In this document: positions 52,801 through 61,793 of the stretch, piece after piece
Layout of the letters: every line of letters begins with the position of its first letter
Position numbering within the stretch: position 1 is the first letter of the stretch
NCBI GenBank assembly: GCA_947184155.2
Contig: CAMXCT020006290.1
Span: 124,001 to 188,000 of the forward strand
DNA: 64,000 nucleotides
Direction: 5' to 3'
Source: Cladocopium goreaui
Lineage: Eukaryota > Sar > Dinophyceae > Suessiales > Symbiodiniaceae
Notes under the pieces: generated by a model
Database searches by the model: none
What the model saw: only the letters and a program-made list of their open reading frames with translations
Told to the model about the DNA's origin: nothing
Made by a program: the position numbers and the translations under genes

Positions 52801-54756
52801 ACAGGTACCCTTTTGGAACTTATAGCAAATCTTGTCACCTTTGCCACCTCGTTCCTGCGATCTACCGCGACTTGGAGAGCCCTTTCGGCCGCCGCGACCA
52901 TCGCCTTTGGCGGGTGCGGCCTTTGTGTCCTTAATCCCAGCCTTGTTCTTCTCCGCAATGCGGTTCCTGTTCTCCCTCAATCGTTCACGATCGATCAAGT
53001 TCTTCATGGATTGGTGAAGAAAACTGTAAGACTTTTCATGGGATTTCTCATGAGCACGGTCAAACACCTCGATGTCATATTTCAGCAACTGACTTGGTCG
53101 GATCTGCCTCAACAAGATGTCCCTTAACACAGCATCATCAGGGGTGACAGCCATGCCAGCTAGGGTAGCATCCCATTTGTTGATGAATCTTCGGAGATCC
53201 TGGACAGTATCGCCTACTTTGACAACACCCAAAAGATCTTCTACTCTGTAAAGGCTACCTGCTTCTTCTGATGTCTTGAAGTAGTCCTCAAACATAAGCA
53301 GAACATATCTTCCCCTGACCTGGATGCCTTTTCGGGATTGCTGCTCCTTGAAATTCAAGATCCTAGTTGCGAGGTCCCCTCCGGCTGAGCGCGTGAGCGC
53401 TGCTGATAACTTTGTATCCAGCGTAAGGAACTTTCCAGGATCTTGGAGTTTCTTCTCCAACTGCTCTCTGGTGCACTCTTGATCGTACACCTCGTTGAGC
53501 CAGAGCCACGCCTCATCCGGGCGATCTGAACAGCTTTTCACTTCATCCCTGACATGATTCTTCCAAGTTCTATATGACTCCGGAGCGGGCATGTTGTTCA
53601 GCTTGATGAGTTCAGCCTCCTTAGTTTTTGGCTTATCCTTTTCTTCCCTTTGGGTTAAGGCTTTCACCAATTCAATAAGATCTGAGGGACCCATAACTTG
53701 CTGTTGCTTGGTTGCGCTCTTAGGAGATTCATTTGGGGGAGTTTTGATAGCTTCAGTGGGAGTGAAAAACCCTGACTGCGTTGGCAATTGGGGCTGGTCG
53801 TTGCCGACAGCCGGCTTTTGCTTGGGACTGCCACCTTTGAGCAGTTCATCCAACTTGGCCTTTGCTTCCTGCGCCAACGCTGCAGGCGTCTTAAACTCAA
53901 GAATCGGCTCATCACTGCCTCTGGCAGCCTGTGCATCGGATGCTTTGGGAGTGGCAATATTGAAGTGGGGCACGCTAGTGGTAGCGGCCGGCTCGGCGTT
54001 CTGGACGGATGCTTTCGGAACGGAGGCATGCTGCGCTTTGGCAACATGCTTTAACTGCTCCTGAAGATCATCGATTTGGTCCTGAAGGCTAAGGTTCTGA
54101 GCCGCTGCCTCGTTGATCTTGTCGGCCATCTCCTTCTTGTAGTTCTCAAACTCAGTCCTCAAACTGATGAACCTGGCCTGATCAATTGCAGCCTGATCTT
54201 CATATTGCTTCTTTGTGGCAGCTATGGCATTCTTTGCATGTTCAACTGTCTGTGCATAGGAAGCTTCGAATTCACTAGTGATACGTTTCCTTTCCTCTGC
54301 AATTTTCTGATCATGCTTTGTGTTTGCCTCTGCCTTTACATCCTCTATTCTTTTGTCATGCGATGCCTGAGCCTGATTCAACCTGACCTCCATCTCGTCG
54401 CCTCGTTTCCTCTCCTCGTTGAGGGCACTAATGGCATTACCTTCAACCTCCTGCAGCCTTTGCTCATACTCCTGCTCCTGCATTACGAGTCTACTTGACC
54501 ATTCGTTTCGAATTGAGTCAACTACTCCATGCATTATCTGAAGGTGCCTCTGTTCAGCTTCCCTCATGACTTGCAGGGTATTCCCACTAGTAATCTGGGA
54601 CAGGTTGTTTTGTATGAAGGTAAAGTACGCAACAACGGGTTGGAACATTGTTTCGTCATCCATCGGCTCGGGGTTGCCCCCGGCCATATTAGGCACAGCG
54701 ACAGCCGATGGACCTGACCCTGGAACGGCGAGAGGATGGTCAATTGGGGTCCCCAT
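46588..54756 (-). CDS. Copia Gag-Pol polyprotein with methyltransferase-like C-terminus
   Basis: One open frame of 2,722 codons. Parts in order: an N-terminal coiled-coil Gag region; two CCCH zinc fingers at about 52600-52840 (in place of the more usual CCHC knuckle); a protease-like segment around LVDSGSESDLVS near 52050; an integrase region at about 51000-51500; a copia-type reverse transcriptase around 49250-49800 with YVDD; and RNase H at about 47850-48330. The copia hallmark ADILTKPF follows near 47715-47740. After this comes an extra segment at about 46905-47545 with LIEFCCSDDS, LPCVGGSPW and IAFELSKNCKYW. These resemble motif I, the PC motif IV and motif VI of cytosine-C5 methyltransferases. 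The last 90 residues are unrecognised. Confidence 0.9.
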   Translation of the reverse strand: MGTPIDHPLAVPGSGPSAVAVPNMAGGNPEPMDDETMFQPVVAYFTFIQNNLSQITSGNTLQVMREAEQRHLQIMHGVVDSIRNEWSSRLVMQEQEYEQRLQEVEGNAISALNEERKRGDEMEVRLNQAQASHDKRIEDVKAEANTKHDQKIAEERKRITSEFEASYAQTVEHAKNAIAATKKQYEDQAAIDQARFISLRTEFENYKKEMADKINEAAAQNLSLQDQIDDLQEQLKHVAKAQHASVPKASVQNAEPAATTSVPHFNIATPKASDAQAARGSDEPILEFKTPAALAQEAKAKLDELLKGGSPKQKPAVGNDQPQLPTQSGFFTPTEAIKTPPNESPKSATKQQQVMGPSDLIELVKALTQREEKDKPKTKEAELIKLNNMPAPESYRTWKNHVRDEVKSCSDRPDEAWLWLNEVYDQECTREQLEKKLQDPGKFLTLDTKLSAALTRSAGGDLATRILNFKEQQSRKGIQVRGRYVLLMFEDYFKTSEEAGSLYRVEDLLGVVKVGDTVQDLRRFINKWDATLAGMAVTPDDAVLRDILLRQIRPSQLLKYDIEVFDRAHEKSHEKSYSFLHQSMKNLIDRERLRENRNRIAEKNKAGIKDTKAAPAKGDGRGGRKGSPSRGRSQERGGKGDKICYKFQKGTCDKGKKCPFKHVKDDKSRTQSPRRTKTRSPSRGNKDDKGKKMSKEEMAKTPCIYHAQGKCRRGDKCFYKHDDKAAAATKDTKRANSPAPKKKGKDSTAAPCLIQKFACIVRKQPKATSCSDEASVSMKRLRFRKAPHVIEVKAVGRQVPVKHRPREFTKVYKTAEDVPVSSKVEQHEAQVRARQLQETVKLHDSDVAPSCGFCCWDEDTRDVTCKECRFISGPKALKDIGRFPSIATAAPKAGVSWLVDSGSESDLVSKGMLRDVSAKNCRAAEHPISLVTANGSTEANEVADVKLSALPDPVHPYVLDHTPAVLSVGTRCVDQGYSFVWPANGKPILVRPDDKVVQLKIEGHVPILDDSCKVYPKDQFQKDKHLKKLFAMPTSRSSSKAKRDEAQDEEQLDELVEDDAQQEYIRSRKTEDLLAEAASTQHQYTHFPKNPFCRTCQRARMMAPQARKKGGQKRIETEVFGDHIIGDHVIIKKNVEEGFRGEQVALVLKDLHTQYRYVYPSQSKDSQSCVDGLNHFIGSKDDVQVVYTDNSPELIRAIKDLGYRHQTSIEYVDSSKSFAEREVRQMLEGARSNLLQSGLPLKMWPLAMQHHATAINASPQLDGSDSPWQLRFGEEFPAMHIPFGAKVLFWNNPKRLDNTSGKLSPTANEGIFLGYYIQPGHDWKGEYLVAKLEAADYHVNWGALTIQRTKRLELPSEGFIFPLKALIDSKAPKADRLEDQVIPQTPKAVPLESSLHPPQDEYEYEPGTPLPADSDVEPDAPEAPVFPDLKLTPKGEIIPDGHHWDGHRIVRNYKGSKRPEGIDSELWKMLGPQDRKLIIEEEAKKAAKEQEEKPASSSGSKGKKKKSSPARLEATQCPPATAKLVGNVWEIIPANSQKFSVPAMPKIAAPATIEHRPRIRELVREKIKELEFKVALELFASVARLVSKDEIASNPKAKAALDKEWDNLRNKGVWDEKRVRECRDIVAEARRNGQTVHLGRIFEACYEKGSELPESDPRRKFKGRTVFQGNNVRDENSDHALFNELGSSPASMEAAKLLDAFGSQPGFSKQQADAIQAYIQALFTGVPTWLSLPRNRWPKDWEKRYWQPMVPMLLALYGHPDSGGIWENHLNSRVVKQGWKQILPDIWHSIFHHQELNCLLVVYVDDFKMAGPTANLEKAWASVKAAVNIGDPEPYDRYFGCMHREFQNIRLPSQAHPFAFAFEAKKSAAAQHRTQDWWEHDETNMAWIRHHIQPRKRLYQPVDEGGDVTCQDVTCQNSSRITFFDKKVTLKSCPSITDGNNQGGYDVYTDDWKTSSNQTNEFWTGKTVFCYGQDGPDKFKQFAMASKARPGPHRDKHEAKKEAKASKFRGVEHAVKNKAGVMAKPVNLVRYDMSDFLGSCVENYCNLAKVSPSSLKEVPTPFTDAGIARPTLSEDEKPGKLQPVASKILMKILFAARMARFDLLRATQSLASRVTKWSIECDVALHRLVSYIHCTKHHFLEGFIGDAFDECQLWLFADADHAGEHDSKSTTGSAIVLVGPNTYYPLNAFSKKQTVVAISSTEAEVVAANHSMRAEGIPMLALFEQLNLFKKLQGKPARDAAKPQEDVVFTRIDHEIDEIRNGNVDTGCSVADINSLKASFPEFYQVKFMEDNQATITVMSTGSSASMRHMNKTQNINFKWLKQQFECKQFDLLNVGTSFQVADILTKPFARPALWLHAIHLIGIGPTKVEEAAARHTAAPNSTKVPKLATAAGNQGGSQKSFKPRMLIEFCCSDDSKLSTPRKSNEDCHCIRVTEKEDGTTNSCRQRLASQVQDFRNDFNDGTLILYASLPCVGGSPWGNVNGLTVEGQERIKEQQKQFTKLFKSFVKLVDEVYDERTLIAFELSKNCKYWRWPMVRRFLKERSMTTHHFDGCMLGVLGNNGQPMKKSWTIAGNFKELTVLDSFKCDGKHEHDQSRGKALKLAENYTFKLTDMLHECFRVAVVGQTSKRISPVVIRACPAKMADSRYATAHPASREAALEATREANKEAWLLLHNRILYALAMRNEGENQAAQDLVDGFDDRMDAGFGPEVLWSRGSACRIP

Positions 54757-54786
54757 AGCAAAGTAGTGAGACTACGGCTGATAACC

Positions 54787-54922
54787 TGTATTTTACCAGG
54801 TCAACCGACAATGGGGTGAAATACTAAGCTAACACCGTTAAGCACTCAGCTCTTTTGAACCAACGCTATCGGGCAGATCGATGATATATACAATACATGG
54901 TTTTACTGCAGGAGTTTTTACA
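54787..54922 (-). repeat. 5' LTR of the copia element
   Basis: 136 bp. It lies just upstream of the polyprotein ORF. The sequence following it in element orientation (GGTTATCAGCC) could be the primer-binding site; it has a TATCAG core like the plant initiator-tRNA site, but the match is too short to be sure. Confidence 0.85.
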
Positions 54923-55227
54923 CCAAAAATATTATTGATGTGAGGTAGCCAAATATTAGATGTAGATACATAGTAACAGAATGAATTAACACTATCATTA
55001 GTATTATCTATTGTGTTTAGCTATTGATGATTATCCCACAGCTATTAGTGTTTAGCTATATTATGAAATCATTATATCATCCCATAGCTCTTAGTGTTGA
55101 TTCATTGCGTTACTATGAGATATTAATTCATAACTATAAGTAATTAATATATTCAACATTCATTCACTATCATTATTAAACACCAAATATATGGGACATA
55201 ATAGTTTCTAGATATAATATTAATGCT
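54923..55227. other. AT-rich non-coding DNA
   Basis: Very AT-rich, with repeated 'attagtgttta' and 'tattatgag' type motifs. There is no gene. Confidence 0.5.
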
Positions 55228-55337
55228 TACCCTCTGATAAACAAACAAAAAGCTATTGAAAATGGCCATAGAAATCGTTGATTTACCCATTAAAAATGGT
55301 GATTTTCCATAGTTATGGGACAGTTAACCAGAGGGTA
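55228..55337. repeat. MITE-like element, family 1
   Basis: From TACCCTCTGATAAAC to TTAACCAGAGGGTA, 110 bp, with the inner blocks gctattgaaaatggcc and cccattaaaaatggtg. Good copy. Confidence 0.85.
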
Positions 55338-55354
55338 TAGTGAATTCACCCCAC

Positions 55355-55470
55355 TTTCAGTCCCCCGACGAGTTCGTTGGCCCGATCGGTGATGGCCAGC
55401 CGTAGAATGAACTGGGCAGAAGCAGCGGGGGAGCTGCCTAGTGGCCTGACCGCTTGGTCATCCGTTAGGT
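55355..55470 (-). CDS. Host exon, unknown protein
   Basis: A GC-rich island on the minus strand reads YLTDDQAVRPLGSSPAASAQ, then FILRLAITDRANELVGGLK, ending at a GT donor (55353-55354). It sits between a family 1 and a family 3 element, in DNA that otherwise looks intronic. The protein is not recognised. Confidence 0.6.
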
Positions 55471-55487
55471 AAATATGAAACACTGTA

Positions 55488-55618
55488 TCAATGGGAATTT
55501 CAGGATCCTAAAATGGAGGTACTGTGCCATATAAGGCCATATTTTCTGGGGATATCCCCTTACATAGGCCTTATATATGGTAGGTACCTCCAATTTAGGA
55601 TCCTGGAATGGCCATTGA
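55488..55618. repeat. Palindromic element, family 3
   Basis: Long terminal inverted repeats: it starts tcaatgggaatttcaggatc and ends gatcctggaatggccattga, with ggaggtac / gtacctcc inside. A second copy lies in opposite orientation at 60084-60227. Confidence 0.85.
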
Positions 55619-55666
55619 CTGTAGATACCGGTAATGGGATTATAAGCGGATAAATCATATACCAAC

Positions 55667-55756
55667 TGGTGCACAATTTCGCAACCATCCACAGTCTGGT
55701 GCACAATTTTGCAACCATCCACAGTCTGGTGCACAATTTCGCAACCATCCACAGTA
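55667..55756. repeat. Three tandem copies of the family 2 terminus
   Basis: A 30-bp unit (tggtgcacaatttcgcaacc is its first 20 bases) is repeated three times and ends in ccacagta. It matches the terminal repeat of family 2 elements, so only the end of the element has been amplified. Confidence 0.9.
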
Positions 55757-55879
55757 TGAACACGTGGAGAATTTTTGACCTTTTTAGATGTTTTTTTCCT
55801 GTTCATATAGGCATATAACGGTATATGAAATTAGATTAAAATAGCATATGGATGTCTATGCATATTAGGAACCTATTAC

Positions 55880-55985
55880 TACTGTGGATGGAAGAAAAAT
55901 CTGCACCACTTTGGATGACGGAAACCCTCTAGATAATGGGATAAACCACCTATCAACTGATGCAGGATATCTTCCATCCACAGTA
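55880..55985. repeat. Inverted-repeat element, family 2
   Basis: From TACTGTGGATGGAAG to CTTCCATCCACAGTA, 106 bp, with TA at both outer ends as in Tc1/mariner-type target sites. Confidence 0.85.
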
Positions 55986-57264
55986 TGAACATGTGGAGAA
56001 TGACTTTAGAAAGACTTTTCGTTAAACTATGAAAATGATGTTTTTTTGACCTATGAAAAGTTGACTATAGAAAATGTGACTAAGAAAAGGCTGTTTTTGA
56101 CCAAAATCATGTGTGTTTTGACATGGTGGAGAAATTTGACTCTTGAAAAGTTCTTGTCAAATTTCTAGTTGGTATAAAAACATTTTTTTCTTCTGGTGGG
56201 TTTTCGATTTTGATTGAAATGTTGGCGGAAAATGCAGGGTTTTTATACCCCCAAAGCGACCGGGGGGAACACCAAATATTGGGCCATCGTACCTGGAGTT
56301 CCGGCTACTCCATGGGACATCTTGAAACTAGCAAAATGGCCAATGGGTAGATAGATAGACAGACAGACAGACAGAATAGATCAGATTAGATCCGATTTAG
56401 ATTAGATTAGATTTAGATGAATGGATGAACAAACAGATAGATGGATTGGATTAGAGAGGTAGATAGGTAGATAGGTATGTAGGTAGATAGGTAGATAGGT
56501 AGATAGGCTAGGTAGATAGGCAGATACAGATTCAGATAGACATACATAAATTCAGACAGATCCGTATAGATTCAGATAGATTAAGATAGATTCATATACA
56601 TGCAATTATATCACCACAGAATATAAAATAATGCTTAGTTACAAACTCCAATAAGTTAGTTATGTATATAAAACCGATAAGCCTGTTGGCGAGCTACATC
56701 CTAAGCTGCATGTTTATAGACCGGCAAAATTGTTATCGTTCATTATGAACCCCTATTACATATCCCCATATACATTCTATAATATAATAGATATACATAT
56801 ACAGATCCTCCTGTAATCGAAAATGGCGATGAAACATTCCCTATACATAGAGGTTTTCACATGGGCCAATCATCGAATTAAATGATACTTTCCCTCCAGC
56901 AATGTTTGATTACGACAGGGAAACTATCACCATTACAATCCTTTTTGTTGGCAAGTTGTCGATGTTTAAATACCATACATATTATTAAAAAATTGCAGTA
57001 TACTGGCAACACCGGAAATAACCCCATCGTAATACAATAGAATCCATTTTATTATTTTTTTGACCCAAGCACATACATTTCATGAGTTTCCCAGTGCCAT
57101 GTTTGATTACCAAAGGGTACCCAGTGTAGCCCTAACAAAAGGTCAATCAGATAAATAGATATATAATATGGATATACCCATTATAAATGAATGTTTATAC
57201 TCAAATATCATCACAATATAGCACCATATATTCTACAGTCTACATATATATATATATATATATT
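55986..57264. other. Non-coding DNA with GATA/GACA microsatellite
   Basis: A long mixed microsatellite (gata, gaca, gatta, ggta units) covers about 56346-56600. The rest is AT-rich. No exon is supported. Confidence 0.6.
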
Positions 57265-57360
57265 ACATGGATGTTTCCAATCCATGGGGGCACCTCCAGA
57301 TAATCCATTTTAATAAGATTTCCATGAAATAAACCATCCAGCTGTTGGGGTACCCCCATC
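57265..57360. repeat. Dispersed repeat, family 5, copy 1
   Basis: It shares 'tttccaatccatgggggcac', a central 'atccattttaataaga' and 'accatccagctgttggggta' with a second copy at 57711-57805, in direct orientation 446 bp apart. Confidence 0.75.
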
Positions 57361-57710
57361 ACTGTTTACAGTGAGATCGTGATCAGTGATGTATCCATTA
57401 CATCAGCACAAGGTGGTACCCCCCAGTGATGTTTGTTGATTTAAAATCCCATTAACTATATATATATCTACCGAAGTCTTAGTTATTAGAGTTATAAACC
57501 AGTTTAGCTATCTTGGGGGACCCATCCTGTAGATTCCCACTCATATTCCATTAATATATATTAATATCAATATAACATATTAATATATATTATATATAAA
57601 TATGAACATATGTTAATATCAACACTTCCTACCACACAGTTGTGCAGTTCTACATTCCGCCCAACAGAGAGTTCAGGCTGCTGTGTAATTTTACAACATA
57701 TATATATAAT

Positions 57711-57805
57711 ACATGGAGGTTTCCAATCCATGGGGGTACCCCCATTTTTCATCCATTTTAATAGAATCTTCAATTATATACCATCCAGCTATTGGGGTAC
57801 CCCCC
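57711..57805. repeat. Dispersed repeat, family 5, copy 2
   Basis: Direct repeat of 57265-57360 with point differences. It may be a mobile-element pair or a local duplication. Confidence 0.75.
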
Positions 57806-58069
57806 CCAATTTTAGGAAACCTCCATATACATACATATATATATATACATATATGTATAAATTATATATATAAAGCTCGTATAACCCAAGGCCCAGATCG
57901 AGCTTCCAGGCAACTGCCACCTCCGTAGGATAGTCCTGATCCAGATCCGATCGAGAAACCAACCATTTTAATCATCGATAAACGGGATTAATAAAGGGTA
58001 CATGGGATATATAATGGGAGTCATTGGATATATAAATAATGGTCGATACAACTTTGGATATCTGGCCAT

Positions 58070-58137
58070 TTAGTTCGTTGATTTACCCATTAAAAACGGT
58101 GACTGTCCAGTTCACCATGTTAGCTTACCAGAGGGTA
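58070..58137. repeat. Partial MITE-like element, family 1
   Basis: Only the right half is present (gatttacccattaaaaacgg to TTACCAGAGGGTA). The left terminus is missing. Confidence 0.65.
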
Positions 58138-58306
58138 ACCATCTATAAATGGGGATATCTTGGAGATGTAATGGGATTAACCGACCATTTAACGAGTCCA
58201 GCTATCTTCAAAAACTTTAATCCCATGGTTAAATGGTTAACCAGTTAAATGGTCAATTCATTATATCCCATCCCCACTATATAAAGTTTTTGAATATAGT
58301 TGAATA

Positions 58307-58415
58307 TACCCTCTGGTAAATTAACATAGCTATAGAAAATCACCATCTTTAATAGGTAAAACACTACACATGTGCAATGTTCAATAGCAAACTGGAAAAA
58401 AATACGAGAGGGTAG
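58307..58415. repeat. MITE-like element, family 1
   Basis: From TACCCTCTGGTAAAT to ACGAGAGGGTA. The right terminus is slightly drifted. Confidence 0.75.
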
Positions 58416-58712
58416 GCTTTGAGATGGGAATTTCACCCATGTCGACATGTCTGCTTTTAATCATCAAAGATGATGGGATTGATGAGACTAGTTCTGGGCT
58501 TGTACTATCCAGCTTAAAGTGATTGAAATGGGGATGTATGCTTTATTTATAAGGGGTTTGACCATCAAACAATGGGCATACAAAAATGCAAGTAAAACTG
58601 CTGGGAAGTTCATGTTTAACCAGAAATATGGCGACAAAGATGCGATACTATCGAGCACATGACCATCCCATTTGCCAACAGAAAGGGGGTCATGGTAGCA
58701 TCATCCCAGTCA

Positions 58713-58856
58713 TACAACGTGGTGCCCCAGTTCGGAATCGCTAAGTTGGTGCGTGCTGGTAACTCCAATTTTACTATGGTTTATGGTTGATATATCTATA
58801 CCATTCCTATGGTTTTTAAACCAACGTTCCATCACTGGTGGGGCACCACCTTGTAG
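58713..58856. repeat. Inverted-repeat element, family 4
   Basis: It starts tacaacgtggtgccccag and ends ctggtggggcaccaccttgt. It carries the blocks 'aactccaattttactatggt' and 'gttgatatatctata', found reversed in 60929-61080. Confidence 0.75.
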
Positions 58857-58921
58857 GGGCATACCCAATTCATGAAACTCGAGTGGGGGATCGTTGGGTT
58901 TACCACACTATTATACTGATT

Positions 58922-59041
58922 TACCCTCTAGTACCAGTAATTTGTTATATAGCTATGTAGAATGGCGGAAAACGACCCATGAAAATAGAACTATAACAAA
59001 TGGTGATTTTCCATAACAAGCTGTTTAATTACCAGAGAGTA
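58922..59041. repeat. MITE-like element, family 1
   Basis: From TACCCTCTAGTACC to TTACCAGAGAGTA, 120 bp, drifted internally. Confidence 0.7.
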
Positions 59042-59405
59042 GTAGAAAATACGTCGGCAATACCGTTGACAATCATATGTTGATAATTGATATAACTATA
59101 AGGTATAAGTAGACAAGTATATTATTCTGATTTTTTGAAAGGTATAAAACATATACCTACCATTTTCCTTTCTCATCTGCAGTAGAAAGTAGTGGAAAAT
59201 ACTGATTCATGGCAACCGAAAATATGGACTTATGGATTCGAGAAGAAAAGTACTAGACTATGGCAACCAAAAAAACTACTGAGTTATGAATCTTCATGGA
59301 GTCTTAATGGATTGATTTAAGCGAAACAGCTGCCGGAAATATTGTGTTTTTCGCTTTCAAACGTGGAAGATAAATCGAACAGATATCCTGGAAATAAGAT
59401 TGAGA

Positions 59406-59511
59406 TACCCTCTGGCAAACTGTCCCATAACTATGGAAAATCACCATTTTTAATGGGAAAATCCACTATAACTGGCCATTTTCAATAGCTATGTTAAATT
59501 ACCAGAGGGTA
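59406..59511. repeat. MITE-like element, family 1
   Basis: From TACCCTCTGGCAAAC to AAATTACCAGAGGGTA, 106 bp, good copy. Confidence 0.85.
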
Positions 59512-59622
59512 GATTGAGGGTGTGAAGCCAAAAAACATTAAGAGATCCGTTTCAGGATGAATGGCAGATTATCGTGAAGACGCTAACGTCCAAATATTGG
59601 AAGTTACCGTAATCTGTATACA

Positions 59623-59745
59623 TACCCTCTGGTAATTTGGTACATAGCTATTGAAAATGGCCCGCTTTGAAATAGTTGATGAATACCCATTAATAGCATG
59701 CTGGATCTTTCCAGTTCGCAAACTGTGACAGTTTATCAGAGGCTA
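59623..59745. repeat. MITE-like element, family 1
   Basis: From TACCCTCTGGTAATT to GTTTATCAGAGGCTA. The interior resembles the copy at 3352-3465 (ggatctttccagttcg). Confidence 0.75.
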
Positions 59746-60083
59746 AAGCGGCGGAATGCTTGGTGGTTCCTACCTCCCAATGCGGCTGGTGACACGATGA
59801 TTTCTGGTTGGATCATGTTACCCCAGTGACATTCTTCAACGTTGCTCAATTTTTACCGGGACAATCTCCATGCTATCCCCATTTCGAGGCAAATCATGGG
59901 AAATCCCCAGCAAAATGCCCTGTAATCAAACATAGAAATTGCAACTGCCCCATTTATCCTTGATTTGCCCATGAAAATGCTATTGTCCATTCAAAAATCT
60001 CTATTTATCTATCCCCATAGAAATCATAGAAATCATTGTAAATCATGGTAAATCCCCATGATTGCCCATGAAAATCTCTATTT

Positions 60084-60227
60084 TCAATGGCCATTTCAGG
60101 AACCTAAATTGGAGGTACCTACCATGTATAAGGCCTATGTAAGGCCTATATGTAAGGGGATATACCCAAAAAATATGGCCTTATATGGTACAGTACCTCC
60201 ATTTTAGGATCCTGAAATTCCCATTGA
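60084..60227. repeat. Palindromic element, family 3
   Basis: Starts tcaatggccatttcaggaac and ends ggatcctgaaattcccattg. It is the inverted counterpart of 55488-55618. Confidence 0.85.
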
Positions 60228-60284
60228 TATTTTGTTCGGTGGATTTCAAGGATTTCCCAACCAGACCTTTCATTTTTGCAGGGT

Positions 60285-60395
60285 ACGACTGCCCACTGAG
60301 CTGCCGAACATAAAGCTGCAGAAAGACGCCGCCGTTGGTCCAAATTTGAAGCAAGCCCTGTCGAACTGCCTCACGTGGTGAATTTTGGAACTGGA
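60285..60395 (-). CDS. Host exon, unknown protein
   Basis: The minus strand reads SPREAVRQGLLQIWTNGGVF, then LQLYVRQLSGQSYPAK. A second open frame exists on the same strand but has weaker composition. Edges are approximate. Confidence 0.5.
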
Positions 60396-60928
60396 ACATT
60401 TAGTGGTTTATAATTTATAATCCATATATAAAACAGATATGATTTTAGATAATCCAGTTTATAAAAATATAGGGGATGGTCCATTTTATGTATATATTGT
60501 CTATATAAGTAACCGGGGGTATAACCCATTTACTAAGTGGGATGCACCCCCAAGTAACCACCGAAATAGAGTTTGGCTGTTTGGCCTCACCAGCCCCTTT
60601 GGGGACCAGAGGAAATAGAAGGACCCCTTGTCACAAACAGCTTATTCATTCCTGGTTGGTGGTTTCAACCCCTCTGAAAAATATGAAAGTCAATGGGAAG
60701 GATTATCCCATATATTTTGGAACATAAAAAATGTTTGAAACCACCAACCAGATTCACTTGTGGGCAAGATCCATGACTTGCCAATGCACAAAATGAAGCA
60801 CCAATGGAGCCACAAACTCCTACGCCCAGTGAGGATTCACCGAAGAATGTCTAGGTCGTTGGTCTAGGTCATTAGCTGCCTGTTTAACTGTTGGAAACCA
60901 TCATGTTGCGCCAATTGCCATTCATAAA

Positions 60929-61080
60929 CTACAAGGTGGTGCCCCCCCAGTTATAAGTTGGCTTATGAACCATAGTAATCCATAGTAAGTATAAGTATAG
61001 ACATATCAACCATAGACCATAGTAAAATTGGAGTTACCATAGCACCAACTTAGCTAAGTATGGTAAGCACCACCTTGTAG
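60929..61080. repeat. Inverted-repeat element, family 4
   Basis: Starts CTACAAGGTGGTGCCCCCCC and ends AAGCACCACCTTGTAG. The first 16 bases are nearly the exact inverse of the end. Confidence 0.85.
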
Positions 61081-61148
61081 GACATGTTTATTCCAAATTA
61101 TCATCCAAAAGATTAGCGTGGTTGAGCCATGCCTCTTTTAGAGGTTGG

Positions 61149-61258
61149 TACCCTCTGGTAAACTGTCCCATAACTAAAGAAAATCACAATTTTTAATGGG
61201 GATTCATCAATGATTTCAATGGCTATTTTCAATAGCTATGTTAAATTACCAGAGGGCA
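61149..61258. repeat. MITE-like element, family 1
   Basis: From TACCCTCTGGTAAACTG to AAATTACCAGAGGGCA, 110 bp. A second partial copy follows at about 61270-61332 in the reverse sense. Confidence 0.8.
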
Positions 61259-61793
61259 TCCCCATATATTCCCATGATTTTCCCATAAAACTATATAAAA
61301 CCGCCATTTTCAATAGCTTTTTGTATGTTTACCATCATCTCAAGTCTCAAAGATTGTCTCCAGATGTCTCCAGATGGCAGTTTCTGAAAATGGGGAATCC
61401 CCAGTCGTCACCATGACTTTCGATACGAAGTCATGCGAAGCTGGTTGGTCATCCAGGACGACTGGATGGTGTGGGGGTACCCCCATGACAAAACTGAAAC
61501 CTCCGATATCAAATGATTACAATATCCCATGGTATCCCTATTACATCCCATTCAATTCCATAAAACCAGCATCTTTATCATTGTTCAATTGACATCTTTG
61601 AAAAGGACCAGCATCCCTATTAATGATATCACATTAAATTCCATTCAACCACCATCTCCTTCACGACCAACCAGCGATGTTCCTCTCGAAAGAAGGTCGT
61701 GGCCGCTCCCTCGTTGCCTCACCAGATAAATTGGGCACAAGGGCACCCCATTAGATCCAGGGCCCCATAGGGGCCCTATGGGGGATTATGTAT

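Larger units (their letters stand above)
42616..54922 (-). mobile_element. Ty1/copia-type LTR retrotransposon, 12.3 kb
   Basis: The element is bounded by short LTRs (42616-42762 and 54787-54922) that start TG and end CA in element orientation. It carries a Gag-Pol polyprotein ORF in the copia order (Gag, protease, integrase, reverse transcriptase, RNase H) plus two further long ORFs downstream. Copia elements are normally about 5 kb, so this one is much enlarged by extra coding. It looks whole, and I see no obvious breaks in the polyprotein ORF. The LTRs agree closely over more than half their length and differ over the rest, suggesting a fairly young to moderate age. I see no clear target-site duplication. 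Confidence 0.9.

Noticed and set aside
56346-56600. Telomere-like or CRISPR-like array
   Set aside because: Mixed GATA/GACA/GATTA units without constant spacing; a microsatellite.
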